Source: JAGLQA01 sp023135565
GTDB taxonomy: Bacteria; Acidobacteriota; Aminicenantia; UBA2199
Length of the DNA stretch: 64,000 nt
Assembly (NCBI GenBank): GCA_030639305.1
Contig: DAOWCY010000006.1
Coordinates: forward strand, 1-64,000
Direction of reading: 5' to 3'
Shown here one piece after another: positions 9,211 through 17,749 of the stretch. A program made the translations under genes and the position numbers. The notes under the pieces were generated by a model. That model saw nothing but the letters and a program-made list of their open reading frames with translations, was not told the origin of the DNA and did not search any database. How positions within the stretch are numbered: the first letter of the stretch is position 1; every line of letters begins with the position of its first letter.

Positions 9211-10423
9211 GGTATCTCCTCCACCAATCTTTTAACCAATTATTGCTAAAATAAATGCCGCCCTCCGGCCGGTCTCTCTCGATGTAAAAATCACTCTCCA
9301 GCGCGGATAACAAAAGATCGAATTTGTCCCGGTCACCCGCCGCTCCCGTTATTTCCGTGTAAATAGAAAAAAGCCTGTCCGCCGGGACGCCGTTTTCAGC
9401 AGCGGCCAATTCTTTTAATATTTGCTTTGCGCACTTCGCCTCTTCATCCTGGTAATAACGCCATAATCGCTCATAGTAATCCTCGAAATAACATTTGTAC
9501 TCGGGGCCGTGAACCCTCTTCCCATAACACTCTTTCACTAACGCCGGGGTTATCTTGCGCCCGCTGTTCCACGATTCTTTAATAACGGAGTCGAGCAAAA
9601 TCTGCAAATAGATGGGAATAAGGGTGCCGGTGACTTTTAGAATCGCTTTGACCACTTTGGGTTCAACCGCTAACTCTTTTGCAGTCAGGATTTTTTGGAT
9701 AAAATCCTCAGCTTCCGGGGAAGCGAAAGGGCCGATATTAACAGCAGGCACATCGTTAATGGTGCGGGTGGCCTTTAGATAAGATATCACTTTCTCGATG
9801 CCGATAGAACCGCCGAAAATAAACCTGACTTTTTCTAAGAAAGGCTCTTCATGCCTCAATTTCCGCAGCCACTGCAAAACCTTTACCGCTTCGTTTTTGC
9901 CTGTTTTGCCTTCATTGATAAAATTGTGCAGCATCAGGGGAAACTCATCGAAGATAAAAAGCAGTTTCTTAGGTTTGCGGTTGTTTAGTAAATCAAAAAT
10001 CAACTGCTTGATTCTTTCTTTCCACTCTTCCCAACCGCCCTCCTTCTCGATTAATTTTTTCAGCTTGATTTTAAATTTCCAGAGCGACACTTCCTGCACA
10101 TTATCGAAAGCCTTTGCAAAACTCTTGCTGAATTTTTTCTTGAGCGATGTGTCATTCTCCAATATCTTATAAATGAATTCGTAGGTGAACCCGGTTAAAC
10201 TAAAATGGTCTTCCAACTCGAAATAAATAGGAAAAAGATCCTCCCCGGGATTGTCCCGCAAATACAGCATTACACTGGATTTTCCGTATCTCCGGGGCGC
10301 CCTGAGAATGATACTGCCGGTCGCCAGCTTTTCCCGGCATTCAGCTATGGTTTCTTTCCTGTCGAAAAAATCACAGCCCCACACCGGGGGGCCGATATGA
10401 ATACCCGGTCCTTCTTTTTTCAT
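9200..10423 (-). CDS. Archaeal-type AAA ATPase (ATP-binding protein)
   Basis: A 407-residue P-loop ATPase of the archaeal ATPase/MNS-STAND type. The N-terminal GPPVWGCDFFDRKETI box is the usual region before the P-loop, followed by Walker A APRRYGKSS (about residues 43-51) and Walker B KLLFIFDEFPLM (about 155-166). FIFGGSIGIEKV gives the sensor strand and PFASPEAEDFI the usual following motif. The C-terminal third is a winged-helix-like region. It is the first gene of a two-gene operon with the 872-residue NTPase. A GAGGAGGTG Shine-Dalgarno precedes the ATG. Cellular role unknown; regulation or defence are both plausible. Confidence 0.8.
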   Translation of the reverse strand: MKKEGPGIHIGPPVWGCDFFDRKETIAECREKLATGSIILRAPRRYGKSSVMLYLRDNPGEDLFPIYFELEDHFSLTGFTYEFIYKILENDTSLKKKFSKSFAKAFDNVQEVSLWKFKIKLKKLIEKEGGWEEWKERIKQLIFDLLNNRKPKKLLFIFDEFPLMLHNFINEGKTGKNEAVKVLQWLRKLRHEEPFLEKVRFIFGGSIGIEKVISYLKATRTINDVPAVNIGPFASPEAEDFIQKILTAKELAVEPKVVKAILKVTGTLIPIYLQILLDSVIKESWNSGRKITPALVKECYGKRVHGPEYKCYFEDYYERLWRYYQDEEAKCAKQILKELAAAENGVPADRLFSIYTEITGAAGDRDKFDLLLSALESDFYIERDRPEGGIYFSNNWLKDWWRRYHGV

Positions 10424-10446
10424 AACACCTCCTCGTTATATAACAA

Positions 10447-10490
10447 ATTTGTAATATTACAAATATATAATACATTTTCGGTTTTGTCAA
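10447..10490 (-). promoter_or_regulatory. Promoter with 18-bp perfect palindromic operator
   Basis: On the minus strand TTGACA (10485-10490), a 17-base spacer and TATATT (10462-10467) form a near-consensus promoter. The perfect palindrome ATTTGTAATATTACAAAT occupies 10447-10464. It overlaps the -10 box and covers the expected transcription start, the position expected for a repressor operator controlling the ATPase pair. Confidence 0.7.
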
Positions 10491-10654
10491 CTTCCCCCCG
10501 GATTTTTTTCACGATTTTTTTATCCCGGCTTCCTGTCAGTAAAAATGCAATAATTATTGTTTATTGTATATACTATAATATATACCGGGACTTAGTTCGC
10601 TTCGCTCACAATCGATCTGTAAAATGAGGTGTTGACATTCCTATAAATATTAGT

Positions 10655-10742
10655 ATTATTACCTTGTGAAAGTTTGCTAAATGAAGCACCCTGGCCGGGT
10701 TTGAATTTCACAGGCCCCTCATAGGGCGGGGTCGCCGCACCC
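10655..10742 (+). repeat. Second dispersed repeat family, diverged copy
   Basis: GTGAAAGTTTGCTAAA, then CCTGGCCGGGT, then CAGGCCCCTCATAGGG and a GGGGTCGCCGCACCCC palindrome follow the same order as at 4418-4521. The region from 10491 to 10654 is AT-rich with no gene. Confidence 0.65.
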
Positions 10743-10772
10743 CAATGCCCCCTTATGTTGGGATTATAGACG

Positions 10773-11102
10773 ATGTTGTATGATGAAAAAGCTTTAGTGA
10801 CCGCTGCGCAAGAAGGCAAAGATGATGCGGACATAAAAATTGCGGACTTATCGGCGCTGATCGTCATCGATAGGGAGCAGGCCGTGTCGCGTTTAGTGGA
10901 TATAATCGAAAAATCAAAGGATGCCGATTTAAGGAAGAAGGCGATTTTTATCTTGGGCACCAACAAAGTAGCAGGGGCGATCCCGGTTTTGGCAAAGGCG
11001 GCGAAGAACGATGTGGATAAAGGTACCCGGGCGGCTGCCTCATCGTGGCTGCGCTGGCGGAACCACAGATTACACAGAGCGGGATCGCGCCCGCATAGTT
11101 AG
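10773..11102 (+). pseudogene. HEAT-repeat protein fragment
   Basis: The first 90 or so residues have the helical-pair pattern of HEAT repeats (REQAVSRLVDIIEKSKDADL, then KKAIFILGTNKVAGAIPVL). The frame then loses that pattern and runs into basic, low-complexity sequence overlapping the 3' end of mnmG on the other strand. There is no Shine-Dalgarno at the ATG. It is most likely a truncated leftover of a longer HEAT-repeat gene rather than an active small gene. Confidence 0.45.
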
Positions 11103-12896
11103 ATAAATAGAAATAGCATTGATAGAGGCCGGTGTAACACCGGGTGTTTTCGACGCCTCCTTTAAGTTCGCCGGCCTTTTTTTATCCAACTTCTGCCTCA
11201 CTTCAGTGGAAAGCCCATCTACGGCAAAATAGTCGATGTCCTTAGGAAGCTGTATTTTTTCCATCTGCTGTAGTTTTTTGATATTCTTCTGCTGCACCCT
11301 GAGATAGCCCTCATACTTCACATTGGCCTCGATGTAAGAAATATCGGCCAGGGTTTTCCGCTTCATCAAAGGCTGGCCGTGCAGTTCTTCCAGTTTGGCA
11401 AAATCTATCTCCGGCATCTTCAAAAGATGATAAAGCCGCTGCGTCTTGCCTTTGTAACGGGCTTTGATCTCTTTTAGCTGTTCGATAACCTTTCTCCGCC
11501 TCTTAAAACGCCGCTGCTCCCTGCGAAAGATTTCCCGGTCCAGCAGGCCGAATTCTAAAGCATAATGGGACAACCTTTCAAAGGCATTGTCCTCCCGCAA
11601 TTGCATCCTGTATTCGGCCCGGGAAGTAAATAAACGGTAAGGTTCGTCTACTCCTTTGCTAACGATGTCGTCAACCAAAACTCCCATGTAAGCTTCATCC
11701 CTGCCGGGCACGAAAGGTTCTTTCTCCTGTAACTTCAAAGCAGCGTTAATCCCGGCCAGCAGGCCCTGGGCCGCCGCCTCCTCGTACCCGGAAGTGCCGT
11801 TTACCTGCCCGGCAAAAAAAAGATTTTCTATGGTTTTGCTTTCTAAGGTATGATTTAATTGGGTAGGGGAGATGGCGTCATACTCGATAGCATAAGCAGG
11901 CCGCATCATGACGGCTTTATCTAAACCGGGGATGGCTTTTAAGATTTTATGCTGCACCTGCACCGGCAAGCTGGAAGAGAGGCCGTTGACATAAACCTCT
12001 TTGTTGTTGACGCCTTCGGGTTCTAAAAAGAAATGGTGCCGGTCGCGGTGGGGGAATTTGACGATTTTGTCTTCTATAGAGGGGCAGTAGCGGGGGCCGA
12101 TTCCTTCGATAACACCGGAAAAAAGAGGCGAAAGATGGAGATTATCGGTGATTACTTTTTTGACATCCGGGGTGGTATAACCGATGTGGCAGACGACGCT
12201 GTTTTTTACTTTAAAACCGGTAAACATAGAGAAAGGCACCGGCGGTTCGTCTCCCGGTTGGGGGATGAATCTCGACCAGTCGATAGAGTCGAAATGGAGG
12301 CGCATAGGGGTGCCGGTTTTCAGGCGTCTTGTCTCGAAACCTAACGCTTTGATATTTTCCGCCAGTTGAATAGAGGGCGGCTCGTTGGATCTGCCGGCAT
12401 TGTAAACAGTGGAACCGATATATATTTTCCCATTTAGGAAAGTGCCTGCAGTCAGGATGACAGCGTCTGCTTCGATTTCGCTGCCTTCTAAGAAGCGTAC
12501 TCCCGCGGCCCGGCCTTTTTTAATTAAAATCTCTGAGACTATAGATTGGTAGACCTGGAGATTTTCGGTATTTTCCAGGAATTCTTTCATATAGTTGCGA
12601 TAGAGGATTTTATCGTTTTGGGTGCGGGTCGCTCTTACTGCTGGGCCTTTGCTTCTATTCAGCACCCTGAAATGGATACCTGTAGCGTCGGCGGCGCGGG
12701 GTTGGATACCGCCTAAAGCGTCGATCTCTTTTACTAAATGTCCTTTAGCGATGCCGCCTATGCAAGGGTTGCATGACATTTGGGCGATGGTTTCTAAATG
12801 GATAGTGATCAGGATGGCTTCGCAGCCCATTTTTGAGGCGGCGAAAGCGGCTTCGATACCTGCGTGGCCTGCGCCTATAATTACGACTCGTTTCAT
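11070..12896 (-). CDS. mnmG: tRNA uridine-5-carboxymethylaminomethyl synthesis enzyme MnmG (GidA)
   Basis: MnmG is the FAD-binding partner of MnmE; together they install the (carboxymethyl)aminomethyl group on U34 of several tRNAs. The N-terminus VVIIGAGHAGIEAAFAA is the FAD dinucleotide fold. CNPCIGGIAKGHLVKEIDALGG, the most conserved family block, lies at residues about 43-64. GTSGYEEAAAQGL, near residue 370, and SRAEYRM are also family signatures. Length (608) is normal. The C-terminus SINAISIYL is standard before a short divergent tail. An AGGAAAA Shine-Dalgarno precedes the ATG. Monocistronic on the minus strand. Confidence 0.96.
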   Translation of the reverse strand: MKRVVIIGAGHAGIEAAFAASKMGCEAILITIHLETIAQMSCNPCIGGIAKGHLVKEIDALGGIQPRAADATGIHFRVLNRSKGPAVRATRTQNDKILYRNYMKEFLENTENLQVYQSIVSEILIKKGRAAGVRFLEGSEIEADAVILTAGTFLNGKIYIGSTVYNAGRSNEPPSIQLAENIKALGFETRRLKTGTPMRLHFDSIDWSRFIPQPGDEPPVPFSMFTGFKVKNSVVCHIGYTTPDVKKVITDNLHLSPLFSGVIEGIGPRYCPSIEDKIVKFPHRDRHHFFLEPEGVNNKEVYVNGLSSSLPVQVQHKILKAIPGLDKAVMMRPAYAIEYDAISPTQLNHTLESKTIENLFFAGQVNGTSGYEEAAAQGLLAGINAALKLQEKEPFVPGRDEAYMGVLVDDIVSKGVDEPYRLFTSRAEYRMQLREDNAFERLSHYALEFGLLDREIFRREQRRFKRRRKVIEQLKEIKARYKGKTQRLYHLLKMPEIDFAKLEELHGQPLMKRKTLADISYIEANVKYEGYLRVQQKNIKKLQQMEKIQLPKDIDYFAVDGLSTEVRQKLDKKRPANLKEASKTPGVTPASINAISIYLTMRARSRSV

Positions 12897-12921
12897 TTGT
12901 TATTTTCCTGGATTAGGAAGC

Positions 12922-12951
12922 ATTATATCATGAGAAGTTGATAGTAAGCAA
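12922..12951 (-). promoter_or_regulatory. mnmG promoter
   Basis: On the minus strand TTGCTT (12946-12951), an 18-base spacer and TATAAT (12922-12927) lie about 25 bases ahead of the mnmG ATG. Confidence 0.6.
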
Positions 12952-12984
12952 TGATTTCCGGGTAACTATCCGGTTTTTAGCTTC

Positions 12985-13211
12985 TAAACCCCACGCGCGT
13001 GGGGGGGCGTTGAACGGTGGTGCTTTTCGACGAGCTAACACACCCCGTCACTTCGGGGCAAAAAACAAAAAAGCCCCTCAGTGCCACCCCTCTCAAGAGG
13101 GGAATTTTAGCCGGTCAATAATAAAAGTTTTGTTCAAACTTTTTCAAAAGTTTGGCCCCCGGCAGGGTCCTGCCGCGCAACGGCTTATAGGCTGGGTGCA
13201 CCACACCCTAA
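12985..13211 (+). repeat. Dispersed modular repeat, composite copy
   Basis: This copy starts TAAACCCCACGCGCGTGGGG, is interrupted by a different element (13026-13120), and resumes with AAAAGTTTTGTTCAAACTTT, AAGTTTGGCCCCCGGCAGGG and a GGGTGCACC end. It appears to be one repeat nested in another. Confidence 0.75.
13026..13120 (+). repeat. Two-hairpin element, inverted partner at 49699-49810
   Basis: The sequence TAACACACCCCGTCACTTCGG and downstream bases, then the hairpin CCCCTCTCAAGAGGGG and the end AGCCGGTCAATA, reappear as a reverse complement at 49699-49810 with about 90 percent visual identity. Two stems are preserved: CCCCG/CGGGG and CCCCTCT/AGAGGGG. Confidence 0.8.
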
Positions 13212-13291
13212 ATTAACAAAAATTTAGGTCTAACTTTTTTTCTTAACAAGGTTAAGGTAAACAGTAAGCAGCCGGTAAATAACTAAAGTGC

Positions 13292-13318
13292 AAAAAACCG
13301 GGAACAAAAAAAACCCGG
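13292..13318 (-). terminator. Intrinsic terminator of the PilZ gene
   Basis: On the minus strand CCGGG, a T-rich loop, CCCGG and then TTTTTT follow ten bases after the stop codon of the PilZ gene. Short stem with a good U-tract. Confidence 0.6.
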
Positions 13319-13327
13319 CGCAGCGCC

Positions 13328-13639
13328 CTAATTCGGGAAAAGCCTATTAATAAATTGATAATACTCCGGGGTGGCTTCTTTAAGAGAAATCCCGATATCA
13401 TACATCCTGGGAGCAGCTATCTTCCGGTTAATCCAACGGGTATTACCTTTAATGCTAAAGGTTTGATTATCCGCCTGCAGGGTAATCTCGACTTCCCGGG
13501 ATTCGGGGATCGATGCGGCAGAGAGCTTGAAGCCTGTCCTCGAAATATCGACAAGTATACTGGGCCGGTTGTTAATCTTGGCCATTAACCTGGTCCTCAT
13601 TCTGCGATCTTTTCTTTTTTCCATGTTATAAAACCTCAT
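13328..13639 (-). CDS. PilZ domain protein
   Basis: A 103-residue single-domain PilZ protein, a c-di-GMP sensor type. The two family motifs are present: the Arg-rich DRRMRTRL near the N-terminus, and DISRTGFKLS matching the (D/N)xSxxG motif. Both are expected to contact c-di-GMP. The ATG at 13639 was chosen over an upstream in-frame start because AAGGAGGT lies five bases ahead of it. No partner gene adjoins it; PilZ proteins usually act on motility, exopolysaccharide or transcription. Confidence 0.88.
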   Translation of the reverse strand: MRFYNMEKRKDRRMRTRLMAKINNRPSILVDISRTGFKLSAASIPESREVEITLQADNQTFSIKGNTRWINRKIAAPRMYDIGISLKEATPEYYQFINRLFPN

Positions 13640-14190
13640 TCTAACCTCCTTTGTTATAAGCGAGAGGCACATTTACCTCGTAAAATAGGCTATACACCCA
13701 ACAAACAATACGAACCATACAGGTCCAGGGTGTTCGACCGTTTGACATTTCAATAAGCATTTCAGCAAAACTTTTTTTTAAGTACGGAGACCATTTCATT
13801 CTTGAAGTTTCCGTGCCGGTTACAGATGCGAACACCGTCCGCTGTTGTCAACGATCAACTATATTATAGTATGGAAAAAATCAAAAATCTATAACAAATC
13901 GTTCAAAATATACAACAAATCGTTCAAAGTTAAGGTCTTTGGAGAAATTTTCAAATTTTCGGGGGAATTGGGGGGTACAGATTAAAAAAATATACAGGCC
14001 GGCAAAATCCCCATCTCGATACTTGCCGGAAGCCGCCCCAAAGGCAGGAGCATTAGGTTTCGCGAATGCCCGTTTGCTGAAAGCTGAAGGCTGCCCCACG
14101 CAGTGGGACCGGCACAGGCAGCCGGTTTTCTCCCCGGTATAAAATATTACACCGATGAACCTCTTCAGCTCGAGCAGGTTGGAAAGCAGA
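13640..14190. other. Intergenic region with repeat debris
   Basis: Between the PilZ gene and fabF no gene is visible. Bases 13735-13855 faintly resemble the second dispersed repeat family (a TTCAGCAAAACTTTTTTTT stretch, then GATGCGAACACCGTCCGC). Bases 13870-14000 are AT-rich and without pattern. A reverse CAGCCTTCAGC-type repeat follows at 14055-14100. Confidence 0.5.
14055..14100 (-). repeat. CAGCCTTCAGC-type repeat, reverse copy
   Basis: On the minus strand it reads CAGCCTTCAGCTTTCAGC then AAACGGGCATTCGCGAA, matching 34531-34575 and 6259-6310. Confidence 0.65.
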
Positions 14191-14214
14191 CCCCCCGGCA
14201 GCAGCGCCGGGGGG
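14191..14214 (-). terminator. Stem-loop after fabF
   Basis: The 9-bp perfect stem CCCCCCGGC / GCCGGGGGG with a six-base loop lies 17 bases beyond the fabF stop. There is no clear U-tract, so it may act as an RNA 3' end stabiliser as much as a terminator. Confidence 0.55.
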
Positions 14215-14230
14215 ATATAGTAGGTACTAA

Positions 14231-15502
14231 TTATTTTTCAAACTTTTTGAATATAAGCGTACCGTTGGTGCCGCCAAAACCGAAAGAGTTCGATAGGGCG
14301 TACCTCACGTCTTTAGCCACTCCTTTGTTGGGAGTATAGCTGAGATCACATTCCTCGTCCTTATTCTCATAGTTGATGGTGGGCGGGATAAAAGAATCCC
14401 TGATGGTGCAGATCGAGAAAATAGCCTCCAACGCTCCCGTGGCGCCAAGTACATGGCCGGTCATGGATTTTGTCGAACTGATACTCACTTTGTGAGCATG
14501 TTCCGCGAAGACCTTTTTTATAGCGAGGGTCTCTAACTTATCATTTAAGGGAGTCGATGTGCCGTGGGCATTGATATAATCGATGTCTCCCGGTTCGAGC
14601 CCGGCATCGCGAAGGGCCATCCGCATAGTACGGCAAGCGCCTCCGGCTTCAGGGTCAGGCGCGGTCATATGATAGGCATCACCAGTGTAACCATATCCCG
14701 CCACTTCAGCGTAGATTTCGGCTCCCCGTTTGAGCGCATGTTCCAAATCTTCAAGAATAACGATACCGGCTCCTTCGGCAGCCACAAAACCATCCCGCTC
14801 TTTATCGAAAGGGCGGCTGGCTTTTTCAGGTTCTTCGTTTCGCATAGATAATGCTTTTATTACCGAAAAACCGGCAATCCCTAAAGGTGTTATCGGGTAT
14901 TCGGCTCCACCGGCAATCATTACGTCGGCATCACCTAACTGGATGATTTTAAAAGATTCCCCGATAGAATGAGTGCTGGCGGCACAGGCTGTTACATTGG
15001 CCAGGTTCGGTCCTTTGAACCCGTGCTTTATCGACACCCGCCCGGTGGCAAGATTGGCCAGCGCCGCGGTTAAAAAGAAAGGTGAAACCCGCGTCGGGCC
15101 GCGCTTCATCAAGTTCTCTTTGTTGGCTTCGATGGTATTTATACCGCCGATGCCGGAGGCGATGTAAACCCCGGCCTTTTCTTTGTCTAAACCGGCGTAC
15201 TCCGCCAGCCCGGAGGAGCTTTTAAAAGCTTCCCGGGTGGCAATCAGAGCATACTGGATAAAAGGGTCCTGGGTCCTGGCCTCTTTCCTGTCGAAATAGT
15301 CGAGGGGATTGTAGCCTTTGACTTCACCGGCGATACGCACGGGGTATTCGGAAACATCAAAACGGGTTATTTTAGCGATACCGTTTTTGCCCTTCTTAAT
15401 ATTCTGCCAGCTTTCCGGCACACTCTTACCCACGGGGGTCAAAGCTCCCATGCCGGTAACGACAACTCTCCTGAGGTTTATGGTTCTCCTGTTTAAGTCC
15501 AT
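14231..15502 (-). CDS. fabF: 3-oxoacyl-[ACP] synthase II (FabF)
   Basis: FabF elongates acyl-ACP by condensation with malonyl-ACP. RRVVVTGMGALTPVG is the family start. The catalytic Cys is in NVTACAASTHSIGE, and the two active-site His residues are in NAHGTSTPLND and SMTGHVLGATGA. The C-terminal NSFGFGGTNGTLI is standard. Length is 423. It is last in the yceD-rpmF-plsX-fabG-acpP-fabF operon. The ATG at 15502 has no strong Shine-Dalgarno; an internal CAGGAGA lies a few codons in, so the exact start is uncertain. Confidence 0.95.
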   Translation of the reverse strand: MDLNRRTINLRRVVVTGMGALTPVGKSVPESWQNIKKGKNGIAKITRFDVSEYPVRIAGEVKGYNPLDYFDRKEARTQDPFIQYALIATREAFKSSSGLAEYAGLDKEKAGVYIASGIGGINTIEANKENLMKRGPTRVSPFFLTAALANLATGRVSIKHGFKGPNLANVTACAASTHSIGESFKIIQLGDADVMIAGGAEYPITPLGIAGFSVIKALSMRNEEPEKASRPFDKERDGFVAAEGAGIVILEDLEHALKRGAEIYAEVAGYGYTGDAYHMTAPDPEAGGACRTMRMALRDAGLEPGDIDYINAHGTSTPLNDKLETLAIKKVFAEHAHKVSISSTKSMTGHVLGATGALEAIFSICTIRDSFIPPTINYENKDEECDLSYTPNKGVAKDVRYALSNSFGFGGTNGTLIFKKFEK

Positions 15503-15529
15503 AAAATTTAATTGTCGATAGTAAATCGT

Positions 15530-15769
15530 TTACGCTTTTTCTACGATGTAATCGATTGCAGCACCCACGGTTTCTAATTTCTCTGCTTCTTCTTCCGGGA
15601 TTTTGAGAGTAAATTCGTCTTCCAGAGCCATTATCAATTCAACCTGGTCCAAAGAATCAGCACCTAAATCTTCTACAAATTTAGCATCTGTAGTTACCTG
15701 GTCTTCTCCAACATTCAATTTCTCAGCAACTACACTTTTCACTTTTGTCAAAATTTCTTCTTTGTTCAT
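15530..15769 (-). CDS. acpP: Acyl carrier protein
   Basis: A 79-residue carrier protein that holds growing acyl chains on a phosphopantetheine arm. The attachment Ser is in LGADSLDQVELIM, and the protein is strongly acidic. AGAAGGAG precedes the ATG. It lies between fabG and fabF, the usual order. Confidence 0.97.
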   Translation of the reverse strand: MNKEEILTKVKSVVAEKLNVGEDQVTTDAKFVEDLGADSLDQVELIMALEDEFTLKIPEEEAEKLETVGAAIDYIVEKA

Positions 15770-15788
15770 GTTTTTTTCTCCTTCTGGT

Positions 15789-16529
15789 TTATATTAAAAG
15801 TCCACCGGAAACATTAATTACCGTCCCGGTTATATATGAAGCCGATGGCGAAATGAGAAAGCTCACTACTGCCGCGATATCTTCCGGCGAGCCGGGTCTA
15901 TTCAGTGGGATATTCTCGATATAAGCGGCTCTCACCTTTTCAGGAAGCTGTTCGGTCATTTCTGTCATGATGAATCCGGGGGCGATGGCATTGACTGTAA
16001 TATTACGTTTACCCAACTCCCTGGCAAAAGTCTTGGTTAAGGCGATAACCCCTGCTTTAGAGGATGCATAATTGACCTGCCCGGCTGTACCCAATATACC
16101 GCTTACCGAGGCCATGTTCACGATGCGGCCGAACCTCTTTTTCATCATCTCTTTCGCTACCGCCTGGGAACAAAGGAATGTGCCTTTTAAATTAATGTTC
16201 AGCACCATGTCCCATTGTTCTTCGGACATCCTGACGGTCAGGTTGTCCCGGGTGATACCGGCATTGTTGACCAGGAAATCCACGGTACCGAACTGTTCCA
16301 AAGTTGTTTTGATAAGGTTGTCAACGTCTTCTTTTTTCGATATGTCCGCTTTCAGGGCCAGGGCCTTGACCCCGGTTTCTTCCAGTTCGGCGGCAACTAC
16401 CTGGAGCTCGTCGTAGAGCACATCGGTGACTACTACGTTCAACCCTGATGATGCCAGTTTTTTTGCTATGGCTTTCCCGATGCCCCGGGCTGCGCCGGTT
16501 ACGATTGCGTTTTTATGATCCTCATACAT
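15789..16529 (-). CDS. fabG: 3-oxoacyl-[ACP] reductase (FabG)
   Basis: A 246-residue short-chain dehydrogenase that reduces 3-oxoacyl-ACP with NADPH. VTGAARGIGKAIA is the cofactor fold; NNAGITRDN and the catalytic Ser (ASVSG), Tyr and Lys (YASSKAG) follow. The C-terminus YITGTVINVSGG is typical. It overlaps the end of plsX by eight bases, with TAAGGAGTT inside plsX as Shine-Dalgarno. Confidence 0.96.
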   Translation of the reverse strand: MYEDHKNAIVTGAARGIGKAIAKKLASSGLNVVVTDVLYDELQVVAAELEETGVKALALKADISKKEDVDNLIKTTLEQFGTVDFLVNNAGITRDNLTVRMSEEQWDMVLNINLKGTFLCSQAVAKEMMKKRFGRIVNMASVSGILGTAGQVNYASSKAGVIALTKTFARELGKRNITVNAIAPGFIMTEMTEQLPEKVRAAYIENIPLNRPGSPEDIAAVVSFLISPSASYITGTVINVSGGLLI

Positions 16530-17559
16530 ATTTTAACTCCTTAAAAGTACCCTGCATACTATCTATTTCCCTGGATATTTTAGTCAAAATATTGCCTCTA
16601 ATAAATTCTTTACTGAGGTTGATGGCGTTCTTGACGGCGTTCTTACTGGACCTGCCGTGGCCGATGATAACGATGCCGTTTACACCTAATAGTAATGCAC
16701 CGCCATATTCGGTATAGTCGAGTTTCTTCTTGAGCCTTCGTAAAGAACTTTTCAAGAAGAAAAAACCGACCCTGGCCAGCAGGTCGGACATGGTTTCCCG
16801 CTTCAACATAGAGTGCATGGCGGAGATAACGCCTTCGGAAACCTTTATCATTATATTGCCGGTAAATCCGTCGGTAACGATCAAATCGGTTTCACCGGCA
16901 TAGACATCCTTGCCTTCCACATTGCCGACAAAATTTATATCTAAGGATTTTAACAAGTTGTGGGTCACTTTAGTTAATTCGTTACCTTTTACATCTTCTT
17001 CACCCACGCTCATCAAGCCGATACGGGGCCTCTTTATGCCGTGCATAGCCTCTAAATATACTTTCCCCATTAAAGCGAATTGAACCAGGTTCTTCGGTGT
17101 CGAATCTACGTTTGCCCCCACGTCCACCAGCAGGGCATTGCTTTTAAGCGTGGGTATCATAACCGCTAAGGCCGGCCTGTCGATACTCTTCAACATGCCC
17201 AACACCGTTTTGGCAATGGCCATGACAGCGCCGGTATTACCGGCAGAAACCATGGCCTGGGCTTTTTTTTGTTTAACCAGGTCTAAGGCTTTTTTTATCG
17301 ACGTCCTCTCTCTTTTGCGCCAGTAGGAAAAGAATTGTTCCCGCATGGAAACAGCTTCCAGTGCATTAACGATTTCGATTTTTTCCGCACCTAAAGAATT
17401 GTTTTTCCTTAATTCTTTTTTTATTTCTTTCTCTTTTCCTACTAAAGTCAGGCCGATATCTTTATGATAATCTCTTAGATAGTCGATTGCTCCCTCGATA
17501 ATCACTCCCGGGCCGGTATCGCCGCCCATGGCATCGATTGCAATCTTCATATTATCCAT
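16522..17559 (-). CDS. plsX: Phosphate acyltransferase PlsX
   Basis: PlsX makes acyl-phosphate from acyl-ACP for glycerol-3-phosphate acylation, linking fatty acid and phospholipid synthesis at the membrane surface. MKIAIDAMGGDTGPG is the signature N-terminus; MVSAGNTGAVMA, LVDVGANVD and VTDGFTGNIMIK are family blocks. Length is 345. A second ATG three codons in (MKIAIDAMGG) may be the true start. It lies directly after rpmF; fabH and fabD, which often follow plsX, are absent. Confidence 0.96.
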   Translation of the reverse strand: MDNMKIAIDAMGGDTGPGVIIEGAIDYLRDYHKDIGLTLVGKEKEIKKELRKNNSLGAEKIEIVNALEAVSMREQFFSYWRKRERTSIKKALDLVKQKKAQAMVSAGNTGAVMAIAKTVLGMLKSIDRPALAVMIPTLKSNALLVDVGANVDSTPKNLVQFALMGKVYLEAMHGIKRPRIGLMSVGEEDVKGNELTKVTHNLLKSLDINFVGNVEGKDVYAGETDLIVTDGFTGNIMIKVSEGVISAMHSMLKRETMSDLLARVGFFFLKSSLRRLKKKLDYTEYGGALLLGVNGIVIIGHGRSSKNAVKNAINLSKEFIRGNILTKISREIDSMQGTFKELKYV

Positions 17560-17563
17560 ATAA

Positions 17564-17746
17564 TTATTCTTCTTCGCCCTTTACAACCTGGCGGCCGTCG
17601 TAATAACCGCAATTCGTACACGCTCTGTGGGGAAGTTTAGCCTCGTTACACTGGGGACAACGTGATTGTCCCTCAACTTTTAGAGCTTGATGCGACCTTC
17701 TTTTATGTGACCTCTGATGCGAATGTCTTCTCTTTGGCAGTGCCAT
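17564..17746 (-). CDS. rpmF: Ribosomal protein bL32
   Basis: A 60-residue bL32 with N-terminus MALPKRRHSHQRSHKRRSHQ and a four-Cys zinc knuckle made of CPQC and CTNC. It is placed between yceD and plsX, the usual neighbours, with gaps of only a few bases. GAGGTG is the Shine-Dalgarno. Confidence 0.96.
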   Translation of the reverse strand: MALPKRRHSHQRSHKRRSHQALKVEGQSRCPQCNEAKLPHRACTNCGYYDGRQVVKGEEE

Positions 17747-17749
17747 TTT

